Shown here one piece after another: positions 11,749 to 21,061 of a stretch of 64,000 bases of DNA. Source of the DNA: Pholiota molesta. Its lineage: Eukaryota; Basidiomycota; Agaricomycetes; Agaricales; Strophariaceae. Position 1 is the stretch's first letter. Every line of letters starts with the position of its first letter. The notes beneath the pieces were generated by a model. The model did no database searches. It was not told the origin of the DNA and was given only the letters and a program-made list of their open reading frames with translations. Location of the stretch: contig JACGCK010000061.1 of assembly GCA_014925825.1 (NCBI GenBank), forward strand, positions 62,001 to 126,000, given 5' to 3'. A program made the translations under genes and the position numbers.

Positions 11749-14112
11749 GTCCGCCGACACCAGTGTTTCCACTCAAATCCTGCCGCGGGATATTGCCTAA
11801 TTAGGGTGCGCGCTCCACCGACTGATGCGCGCGTGTGCGTCCGTCCTCCTGCCTGTTGGCACAGAGAATGGGCTCCAGTTCGATCCATTTGCCTTCGTTC
11901 CTTTCGCATCTTAGCACATAGATAGGCATAATATATAGAAGTATTGACATACATATATTCAACAAATACACACTGGGCTATCTATCGAAAAGAGAGGTTT
12001 TCTATGGCTGGGGAGGGGGAGCAGAGGGAGGTATATGCCTTAAACACTTGGGGACTCTTATATAAAGGTATAAATAATATCTATGCTATACAATATAATT
12101 ATCTGCTGAGCTATAGCTCCCCAGGAGTTGATAGAAGTGACCCATGGGGAGATCTAGAGGGAGGGTGTTATAGGGCATGAAAGCAGAACATTACAATGCC
12201 CTCAGTGTCAACTTAATAGGTGTACATTGTATATTATACTTATGTAGCTTAATATACGCAGCCAGAAGTGCCATAGATACAATTAGTTCCCTCCTATTGA
12301 ATTATCTACCTGTGGATACATTGGCCTATATCTCAGCACCAGGGAGAGATATCTTCTTAATCTCTTTGGATTAGGGCTCTCCCAAGCCTACCTATCTATT
12401 CATATCGGTAGAATATAGCTAGAAAGGTTGGAACACATAAATCAAGGCACTTGTTGAAGGCTAACATCCTAATGAATATATATAACCATATATACAATGT
12501 ATAAATTTATTTGAGCAGATATAACAATGTATAAGGATACTAAATAATACATACATCAATTTCACCGAGTAATAATGGTATTTTGCTTGTGGAAATGGGT
12601 CATGAGGAGCTGAAACATGCCAAAGACGTCTAAAAGACGTATTTGGCCTATAGAACTACAAATACGTACTTGAAGAACCTGTAAAGCTAGGATGCGATAA
12701 CCCTAATAACTCGCTACAAAACAAGATACGCCGGAGAAGAATCGAGCCAGAGTTTAGAAAGATATGAGAGAAACAATGTTTAGAACATCAAAATATATCA
12801 CGACCACTCAAGTCACAGTTATGGAACTATGTTTGGATCATGTTCAAATGGTGCTCATCAAAATATTTTCTTCATATCGTTTGCACCTCTGGCTCAATCT
12901 TCTTCTGGAATATCTTGTTTTGTAGATATTCATTAGACCTATCTAACCCAGAATTTCCGGAATTTCTGAACATATATTTGTAACTTTATAGTCATTTCAA
13001 GTATTTCAAGCATTTCACGGTCACATACGGTCGCATACGGTCGCATACTCTGGTCGCAAACGAGCAACTCAATATCTTCTATCTTTCCACCAAATCATTC
13101 GATCATTTTTTGGCAGAGCTCATTCTGTAGGTATCTATAAGGGCTATTCTATGCTAGCTTTACAGAATTCTAGAGCACTTATTTGTAGTTATATAGGCTG
13201 AATACGTCTTTTAGACGTATTTGGCATATTTCACCTCCTCATGACCCATTTCAACCGGAGAGATACTATTATTGCTCGGTGAGATTAATGTAGATGCTAT
13301 ATAGTATCATTCTATGTTGGTATATCCACAAAATAAATATATACATTCTATGTATGGTTATATACATGTATCAGGATGATAGGCCTCATCAGGGCCTTTA
13401 TCTACATGTTCCAACATTTTTAGCTATATTTTAGCGATGTCAATAGATAGCTAGAGCATGGGAGAGCCCTAATCCAAAGAGATTAGCAATATATTTCGTC
13501 TGGTGCTGAGATATAGGCCAATGTATCCACAGGTAGATAAGTCAATAGGAGTGGATAATTGTATCTATGGCACTTTTGGCTGCATATATCAAGCTAATAA
13601 GTATAATATACAATGTACACTTACTAAGTTGACACTGAGGGCATTGTAATGTTCTGCTTTCATGCCCTATAACACCCTCCCTCTAGATCTCCCCATGGGT
13701 CACTTCTATCAATCCTGGGGAGCTATATCTGCAGATAATTACTTGTATAGCATAGATATTATTTATACCTTTATATAAGAGTCCCCAAGTGTTTAAGGCA
13801 TATACCTCCCTCTGCTCCCCCTCCCCAGCCATAGAAAACCTCTCTTTTTGATAGATAACCCAGTATGTATTTGTTGAATATATGTATGTCAATACTTCTA
13901 TATATTATGCCTATCTATGTGCTAAAATTCGAGAGGAATGAAGGTAAATGGATTGAACTGGAGCCCATTCTCTGTGCCAACAGGCAGGAGGATGGATGCG
14001 CACACGCGCATCAGTCGGTGGAGCGCGCACCCTAATTAGGCAATATCCCGCGGCGGGATGTTGAGTGGAAACACCGGTGTCGGCGGACAATCCAGTGAAA
14101 TAACACTGGATT
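11725..14112. mobile_element. Foldback-like element: long inverted repeat around a 440-bp centre
   Basis: The left arm (about 11725-12700) returns in inverted orientation as the right arm (about 13140-14112). Paired landmarks include TTGTCCGCCGACACC at 11748 with its complement near 14076, GCCTAATTAGGGTGCGCGC at 11793 with its complement near 14030, and TCATGAGGAG at 12601 against CTCCTCATGA near 13235. The same peptide, MTYIYSTNTH/YWxIYxKERF, can be translated from both arms (11944 + and 13892 -). Judged by eye the arms are mostly alike but carry many substitutions and small indels, so the duplication is not recent. No transposase or other long credible frame is present. The outer ends of the palindrome lie inside the 38-bp arrays, which makes the whole structure resemble foldback elements, whose inverted repeats are internally repetitive. 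This classification is inference. Confidence 0.65.
12716..12923. repeat. Nested inverted repeat in the centre of the palindrome
   Basis: The stretch 12716-12752 (starts ACAAAACAAGATACGCC, ends GAGCCAGAG) pairs with 12887-12923 in inverted orientation, matching at roughly 31 of 37 positions. Weaker pairing continues inward. This hairpin is centred near 12820, about 100 bp left of the axis of the large palindrome (near 12920), so it is a separate structure. Confidence 0.75.
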
Positions 14113-14898
14113 CGGTGTTCTGCGCACATCCAGTGAAATTTCACCAGATGTGTGCCCGCTGCACACATCTGGTGAAATTTCACTGGATTCGGTATACTGC
14201 ACACATCCAGTGCGAATTCACTGGATCGGTGCCGCGCGAGCAATCCAGTGGATATTCACTGGAATGTTGCCCGCGCTGGCATGGGATAATGCGGCGCGTG
14301 CGCTCGTGCGCGTCTGAGCGCCGCCATAACAGTTATTTTATTCATAATATCATATGCCACACGAGCGGACGCACTGCATTATCGAACGCCAGCGCACGCG
14401 CAGCATTGCCCATACGCGCCGGGCGCAATTCCAGTAAATATCCACTGGATTGCTCGCGCGGCACCATTCCGGTGAATATTTACCGGATTGCTTCGCGCAA
14501 CCGCGCGGCATCAATCCAGTATATATACACTGGATTGACGCCGCGCGCGATCCAGTATACATACACTGGATGGAGGCGGGCGCAAGCGATCCAGTGTATT
14601 GTACTGGATGGCTCACGCGACCTCCATGATCAGCCGCGCGGTATGTACACTGGATCGCGCAGCCGCGCGGCGTCAATCCAGTATATATGCACTGGATTGA
14701 CGCCGCGCGTGATCCAGTATACATACACTGGATGGAGGCGGCGCAGGCGATCCAGTGTATATATACTGGATGGCTCACGCGACCAGCTGCGCGGCGTCAA
14801 TCTGGTGTATGTACGCTGGATAGCTCGCGCGGGCTCTATCCAGTGTATATATACTGGATCGCTCGCCCATCCTCCATCCAGTTTATATGCACCGGATC
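14089..14898. repeat. Right array of 38-bp phased palindromes
   Basis: About 16 copies of the same palindrome family as the left array, beginning near 14089, 14127, 14166, 14204, 14242, 14427, 14465, 14513, 14549, 14588, 14675, 14711, 14749, 14799, 14837 and 14875. Most steps are 36-39 bases. The first five copies have cores like those of the left array (AAATT, ATATT). From 14513 on the core changes to TATATA/TATACATA, so this part forms a distinct subfamily. A GC-rich interruption lies at about 14266-14425. Confidence 0.93.
14513..14800. repeat. Higher-order duplication of about 162 bp within the right array
   Basis: A block of three palindromes at 14513-14674 is repeated in direct orientation from 14675. 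Both copies contain, in order, GCGGCRTCAATCCAG, ATTGACGCCGCGCG, GATCCAGTATACATACACTG, TGGATGGAGGCG and GGATGGCTCACGCGACC. The array has therefore grown by segmental duplication as well as by single units. Confidence 0.85.
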
Positions 14899-17749
14899 GC
14901 ATGCGCGGCCCCCATCTATGCATATACATATACCATTATTCTATCTGCTATATACTCTATCTTGATTATTTACTAGGTTTTATTTTCTTATTCTCTGGTT
15001 TGCGCGCCTAGTGCGCATGCATCATGCCGACGCGTCGCATTGTTCCTGTGGATCCTGCGCAGCGTGCATACCAGGGCATTCATATGGCCTGTTTTTGTAT
15101 TTTCTAATCTATAATCTATTTGCGTGCAGTGTACTAGTATGACTAAGGTAGCTATGTCCCGGGTGCTCCATAGCTGCATGCACCGGGTGTGTTTGGCGGC
15201 ATGTACCGTGTGTGTTTGGCTTGCATGCGCCGTCTCATATAAGTCCTTTTGCCCTGCACTATACCCCTGTCCCACCGACTACAAGTCAAAGCTTATATTT
15301 AACAAAGCGTTCCGAATTATTGGATTATCTTATATGAATTCATCTCCACACTTCTATGGATTCTGATACGAAAGGCTATTTTCAAGTTCCTTCGAACAAT
15401 TCAAGCTGTGCTGTAGGCGCTTGTGCAATTCCACCATCTGTTCATGACTTTCAATTCTGATGTGAATTTTCATACCCGACTTCATATCAAAGTGTTCCTT
15501 GAAGTTCAGTCACCTGTACTTATCCGAGAGACGACGGAAAAATATCGAGCAAATGGATGTGATAGCAACTTTGATCACTGTAGCAACGAGTTGTTATTTC
15601 TCCAAATTTCTGCGCCAATTCACGGTAGTATGTCACAAATTGAAGACATAAAAATGTGCTACCTACTCGAGTGCTCTCATTTCCAGTCCGCTATCCCGAT
15701 TTTCTTTGATTGGGAAGGGTGTCAACCGCACAGACATAGGCACGGGCGCCGATTACAGTCGGAAAAACGATGGTCAATAAACTCTCACCGCCCGCGTATC
15801 TCGTATACGTGGGTGCGACGCCTTGTCATCGGTTAGATAACGATGTTCCATGTAGTTTTGGTAAAATACTATGGGCAGACTTGTGACCCCCACAAATTAT
15901 AATGTTCGCTTTGCATGATATATCTTCTGCACCTCTTAGCGCATCTCCGTAGGTCTATTCAAATTCATGCTATGTACCACATCCACATCCGTATCCAAGC
16001 GATGATCCAGAGATGGATTGATATTTCTGCCTTCCCAGATGCTTATGAGCTATGCACCGCGGGCGGTGTAAGACTGAGTTGTTCCCACCCAGTATGTTTG
16101 CCGCGATGATGTGGTGCACGGTGGGTTGTTGTAGATGTTAGGCGAGCTTCGATAAACGCGTTAGGCAGAGTAGATTTTCGAGTACCTATCAAGTTCAAGT
16201 ATTCAAGTACCCCTTTCTCGCCGAGCCACTCTGCAGGATCTTATATTCATTGGACACCAGTGTTATTCCCAGCAGAATGTTATTCCGGGCAAGATGATGT
16301 GAACGATCAAACTCTCCGTTGCGCCGGCGGTTCAATCCATCTATCTGTACGTATTGGCTTTTAGATGTTGGTCTCGATATACCTACAGTCTTCAGGGTGG
16401 CTTGGGACAGATGAACGTTCAGTTTTATTTGAATCGATATCATTGCGTTTGGCATGACTTGTGACTGTTCTTACCAGCCTTTTGAACAGATATATGATGT
16501 TCAGCCAATGATAGTAGCCATATTCATCAGTGGGTACCTTCCTAGATACGCATGTTAGATTTATGAATTATTCGACGACTTGATTCAAACGCAGACCAGG
16601 TACCGATAGTGTTCCCCTGCGTTGCTCTGGTCGCGAAAAGCGAAGACAGTGGATCCGTGATTGACATGGCATTAATGATAATGCCATGGGCTCCGATTCT
16701 GCCGTATAACCTGCAGATTCCATACAATTCACTATGAGAGGCTGAAAGATTGTCCAAATTAATTGCAGGTTTTTCAACTGATGCGGTACGCTTTGGCCTA
16801 CCCGCTAGCGGCTGTGGACTTGTTATTTCCTGATCAAGATCTTGTCCTAGAAGTGGAAGGGATCAAACTTCCAAATTTAAAAAACTACAATGAACACAGA
16901 TAAACACAGTGTATTGTGGCTTGAAAAACTCATGCGGACGATAACGTGAGCTATTTACTTGTTCATATCGGTTTATGATTAAGCGCCAAGCCAGCGAAAA
17001 GCTGCGGAGTGAAGTACAAAGCAGTCGTCCAGATTTCTTTGAAAAAAACTAGAAATGGCACTTTGCCAGCTTTACCTCTGCTTTCCATCGCTGAATGGTG
17101 ATGGCCTGGGGCGGACACTTTTAGGAGCCTTTTATCGTATACAGAAGGTGCCACTGGTCGGGAGCATCAAAGCCAGGTAAGGCTATTGCAGGAGCTGTGC
17201 GACAACGATACGGATTTGGCACTGGTCATCTCATTACCAATGATTGGCACCAATGAGTCAGATATGACTAATTGAATGGAGCATTCTGGGGAGCTGATTC
17301 CAAGTTTGTCGCTAGAACCCACTACGCGCAGTGTGGCTTCCAAAGTATAACTGTAGAATTGCTTAAGGCTCTGCGGGAGTATAGCCTTTGGACACCAGTA
17401 TTTAGACGCCCGTTAAGTCTATTCAAGGTCCAGACCCCACATGCTATCGTTCTAGCTGGGTTCTGGCCTGTGAATGCTGTCAGTCGCTGTATGTGCCCAC
17501 CGCATGACAGGTAAGGAGCAAGACGATGAACCTAGAGCGATACTGCGGTAAGTGGGAGTGAGCTCGAGGCTATGCAGAAGGTGTGTAGAACCAGTGCTGG
17601 GCGCTAGAAAGATGTGGAATCGCGTGACTTCTAGTATATTCTGGGACAAGGCCGCAGTAAACAAATGACAACATAGGATCAACTAGGGTAGCTCTATGAC
17701 TCCAGCCTGTGCGACTTCTTTCCTCCCCCACCACCACCGACACTAGAGG
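14899..17749. other. Intergenic between the repeat structure and the RING gene
   Basis: Nothing I can support as a gene. Open frames such as 15423-15836 (+) show no family motif. The first 400 bases are AT-rich and then turn GC-rich with tandem TGTGTTTGGC motifs (15187-15220). The last 200 bases before 17750 hold the 5' flank of the RING gene. Confidence 0.4.
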
Positions 17750-20700
17750 ATGGACCACAATCAGAACCAGAACCAAGACCCCGTCTTTCAGTTCATTCAG
17801 TCCACTTTTCGCCAGGGCACCGCCGATGGCGAGGACGACGGCGCCCAATCTCGCGGCGGACAATCTGAGACATTTGTCTCGCAGAATGGTTCCGAAGCCC
17901 ACGCCCAGGCACACGACGACATGCAGCTGGATGCTGAATACGATGGCCTGCCCCCACTGCAGGAACTTTCGGATTCGGGCGACTCTGACGCTGAATCAGA
18001 GTCCGACAGGGATGCGAACGAAGTCGAGATGCAGGCCGTAGACCCCAACGATAGGGATGGGGATACGTCTTCAACGAGTTTCCTGCCACGCATGTCTCTT
18101 GTGATTCCCGGTAGACGAGTTCAACCGATGCGACAAACCAGTAACAGACGACCACGAGTGGACGACGACGACGATGACGAGCGGGATCGTCGACATCCTT
18201 CACAGCGCGTAAGCAGTGTAAATAACAACGCTGCCTCCTCTTCTTCATCCCAGACCTCGCCCCCCGCTTCTTTACCTCGCACTCATGCTTCTATTCCTGT
18301 ATCTGGTGCATCCGACACTCCACACCCCCCTACACGACAGCCCCCTAATGTACAGCGTCACATATTCCACACTACCATCAATCTAGGCCCTGGTGGTCCC
18401 CCCAATCCATTCCGCCTTTTCCAGCATTTGTTCCCTAACAATAACCCTAATGAACCTAATCCAGAACCTAATCCCACGAACAACGGCAATACCGATAATT
18501 CCAACCTCGATGCCGGCGGTATTGACAATAATACCCCTCCAGGACCACCTCCCGTACAACCCCCTCATCCGCCTAACGGGAACAACGGTCCCCGCCCGCC
18601 GCCGTCTATCTTCGGGATGTCTTTCGATCTCGGTCCCGGAGGTGTGCTATTGGGGGGTCCGGCCGGCGCCGCAATGAATGGGTTCCCGGGCGGAAACCCC
18701 ACCGCCAATGCGCAGCAGGCGCAGGGACTTCCTCCACATCTAGCTGACCTGCTCTCACGCATTGGTGCGCAATTTGTTTCTGGGTTTGGAATGGATAACC
18801 AGGAGGATCCCGATCGAGCGCGTAAGCTTGTCGACGGCTTGGAAATGGTGCCTGAGGGTCTAGTCAGAAGGTTGGAACGAGTGGGTGGCACGGGCGGAGG
18901 TATGGGTGAGGATCCGACCAAGGGCGGCGACAGTGGATGTGCGATTTGTTGGGACCGCTTATTGGACTCGGATGGTGAAGGTTTCGGCCCTTCGGAGGCG
19001 GCGGATCCCAAAGAGGGATCTTCGTCAACGGAGGTGAAGCAGCGCAAAATCGTTTCGCTTCCCTGTGCCCATGTCTTCCATGCTGAATGTCTTATTCCAT
19101 GGTTCTCGCGCCCCCGTCAAACGACCTGCCCAACATGTCGATTCAACATCGATCCAGATAACTTGACCTATGTATCATGGTCCGGAAGGCAGAGGGAACG
19201 CCGAGAAACGGAGGCTGCTGCTGCTCGTACTGCTGAAGGCGCTCAGCCTGCCACAACGGATAACGCGGAGGCTTCGATTACACCCAATCTTGATACACCG
19301 CTCACAGCTGACGCCCTTCCCTTCTCATCGATTCCTGACGTTGCCCCTAATCCTATCAATGACGACGCTTTCCCAGAAGCACGCGAGCAGATTTCCCGCC
19401 AGCTGGCGGCCATATATGCTGGTATGAACCCCGACCCCGCTGTACACTTCGGTGATGGAAATGCTCCGGCCACTCCGCCAGTCAATCAGCAAGAACAGCC
19501 AGGAGCACAAGCAGCACAACAGCAACAACCACAACCCCCACATCATCGACATGGCACTGCCGTCACCGTTACATCGATTCCCATCACAATCCCCATTCCT
19601 GTTGCCATTCCTCTGGGAGGCGTTCATACTGGTATGTTTAGTTCTTTGCGAAATGTCTTTACTGGGCTCACCAATGGACGTGCTAATCCGCCTCGCCTTT
19701 TTGTAGGGGCCAATGCCAACTTCGGACCCTCTACTTCGACGACTTCAGCCAATCCTCCGGCTTCTACCCCCGGGGCCACCAGCGTCAACCCGCCTTCAGC
19801 TGCCACACCCACATCTCCAGGAGGTAATTATTCTAATTTTTCTTCGCAGCCTGGAATCAGCAGTGACGGATTTCTTTTAGGAACCTCAGCCAACGTTCCG
19901 CGATTCAATTCCCCATGGCCATTCGGACTCGGACTTGGGCTTGGATCTATCGGTGTTCCTAATGTCAATTTACCTCCTGGGGCTCCCGGTCCACGACCAC
20001 CGCAAGCTAATACTAATACTTTCAACCTTGAGGGTCTTGACTTCGGTATACCTGGCATGCGTGCAGACGTGGTTGTCACGATGGACATGTTCTTCGATCC
20101 ATTCGGTCCCGGTGGGCCACATCGTCATGATGACCACACTGCCGAAGAAGATCATGCTCACGCTGCAGATCCCCACCATCATCACCCAGAACGCGAGGCG
20201 GGCGAGGTGGAGATGGAAGAGGATGTCATGATGTTCATGCCGGAGGATGAAGGACATCAACAGGAGCCGGAGCACTTACAAAGAATCTTGGAAATGTTTG
20301 CTGGGCCGGAAGCCAATTTCGGTAACGCCAACCGTAATCGCCAGGCGCAGCCCCAGCAAGCCCAACAACCTACTGGTCTGGGTGATGGGATCCAAATGGA
20401 TGAAGCTGACAGAAACATGGCCGAAGCGTTCGCGCAGGCCCTCCGCGCTAGGTTCCCGCGAAGTCAACAAGGACAAGCTGGTGAACAAAATGCACAGCCT
20501 CGTCCCGAGGAAGGAGGTGCACCTGCTCAACCCGCCCAACAAGGGGACGCCCCAGCGCCTGATACCCAACCTCGGCCCCGCATTCGGCGTGCATTCGCTA
20601 TGCCACCCATCTTTGGTCAATTCCCAGATATCTTTGGGGCTGGCGGACCTGGCGCACGACGTTCCCGTCCTGACGGCCCTAAGCCGGCGTGGACCCTCCC

Positions 20701-21061
20701 AGCAGCGCCCGGACCGACGCTTCGCCAGCGCGTTGAGCGACGTGAGCGGGAGGCGGGGTTGCGGTGCTATGACATCAGCTGTGGACTCGGCCCTTCAGAC
20801 GAGGATCCCTTCACTGACGAGATGAGCAAGACAGTGAGCGGCGTGAAGCAGCTTGTGATCCGTCAGAAGGACGCAAGCGACGAACAGGTGTGCGAACACC
20901 GATTCCATAGCGCGTGTTTGGTCAGCGCAGAGAGAGTCGCCTTGAGCGGTGCAGATGCTGCGATAGAGGATGGGCGGGTGGATGTATCGTGTCCGGTGTG
21001 CAGGAGCGCAGGATGTGTGACGAAGGAAGAGTGGAATGAGGGTGTTGTTGCACTTGAGTAA
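17750..21061 (+). CDS. RING-H2 E3 ubiquitin ligase with large disordered regions
   Basis: This frame of 1,103 codons carries a classical RING-H2 finger at about residues 397-466: CAIC, then CAHVFHAEC, WF and CPTC, giving the Cys3-His2-Cys3 zinc ligands. Such fingers recruit E2 enzymes to ubiquitinate substrates. The N-terminal 390 residues are acidic and Asn/Pro/Gly-rich, and the centre is Gln/Pro/Ala-rich with a histidine-rich patch near residue 795. A second zinc-finger-like set lies at about residues 1010-1090: CYDISC, CEHRFHSAC and CPVC, so the protein may have two RING-like domains. Two stretches look like introns whose length is divisible by three (19632-19706 and 19824-19880). The mature protein is therefore probably 1,059 residues. 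The start is the first ATG of the frame. Substrate unknown. Confidence 0.85.
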   Translation: MDHNQNQNQDPVFQFIQSTFRQGTADGEDDGAQSRGGQSETFVSQNGSEAHAQAHDDMQLDAEYDGLPPLQELSDSGDSDAESESDRDANEVEMQAVDPNDRDGDTSSTSFLPRMSLVIPGRRVQPMRQTSNRRPRVDDDDDDERDRRHPSQRVSSVNNNAASSSSSQTSPPASLPRTHASIPVSGASDTPHPPTRQPPNVQRHIFHTTINLGPGGPPNPFRLFQHLFPNNNPNEPNPEPNPTNNGNTDNSNLDAGGIDNNTPPGPPPVQPPHPPNGNNGPRPPPSIFGMSFDLGPGGVLLGGPAGAAMNGFPGGNPTANAQQAQGLPPHLADLLSRIGAQFVSGFGMDNQEDPDRARKLVDGLEMVPEGLVRRLERVGGTGGGMGEDPTKGGDSGCAICWDRLLDSDGEGFGPSEAADPKEGSSSTEVKQRKIVSLPCAHVFHAECLIPWFSRPRQTTCPTCRFNIDPDNLTYVSWSGRQRERRETEAAAARTAEGAQPATTDNAEASITPNLDTPLTADALPFSSIPDVAPNPINDDAFPEAREQISRQLAAIYAGMNPDPAVHFGDGNAPATPPVNQQEQPGAQAAQQQQPQPPHHRHGTAVTVTSIPITIPIPVAIPLGGVHTGMFSSLRNVFTGLTNGRANPPRLFVGANANFGPSTSTTSANPPASTPGATSVNPPSAATPTSPGGNYSNFSSQPGISSDGFLLGTSANVPRFNSPWPFGLGLGLGSIGVPNVNLPPGAPGPRPPQANTNTFNLEGLDFGIPGMRADVVVTMDMFFDPFGPGGPHRHDDHTAEEDHAHAADPHHHHPEREAGEVEMEEDVMMFMPEDEGHQQEPEHLQRILEMFAGPEANFGNANRNRQAQPQQAQQPTGLGDGIQMDEADRNMAEAFAQALRARFPRSQQGQAGEQNAQPRPEEGGAPAQPAQQGDAPAPDTQPRPRIRRAFAMPPIFGQFPDIFGAGGPGARRSRPDGPKPAWTLPAAPGPTLRQRVERREREAGLRCYDISCGLGPSDEDPFTDEMSKTVSGVKQLVIRQKDASDEQVCEHRFHSACLVSAERVALSGADAAIEDGRVDVSCPVCRSAGCVTKEEWNEGVVALE
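19632..19706 (+). other. Probable in-frame intron (75 nt) in the RING gene
   Basis: Starts GTATGT, contains GTGCTAATCC as a plausible branch site and ends CTTTTTGTAG. The length is 25 codons, so the frame stays open if it is not removed. This would add GMFSSLRNVFTGLTNGRANP and a few more residues to the protein. Confidence 0.7.
19824..19880 (+). other. Probable in-frame intron (57 nt) in the RING gene
   Basis: Starts GTAATTATTC, has TCTAAT as a possible branch site and ends TTTCTTTTAG. The length is 19 codons, again a multiple of three. An inner TTCGCAG at about 19849 could be an alternative acceptor, but the resulting intron of about 26 nt would be too short. Confidence 0.6.

Noticed and set aside
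10609..14898. CRISPR array
   Set aside because: Regular repeats with variable spacers invite the idea, but the repeat itself is palindromic and varies, spacers are 14 bp and similar to each other, and there are no cas genes. The window is eukaryotic.
14058..15011. Protein-coding gene of 317 codons across the right array
   Set aside because: Same reason: an open frame from satellite translation (IQCIYTG repeats), also partly open on the opposite strand.
17797..18248. Minus-strand frames inside the RING gene
   Set aside because: They arise from the low-complexity coding sequence on the plus strand and have no independent evidence.
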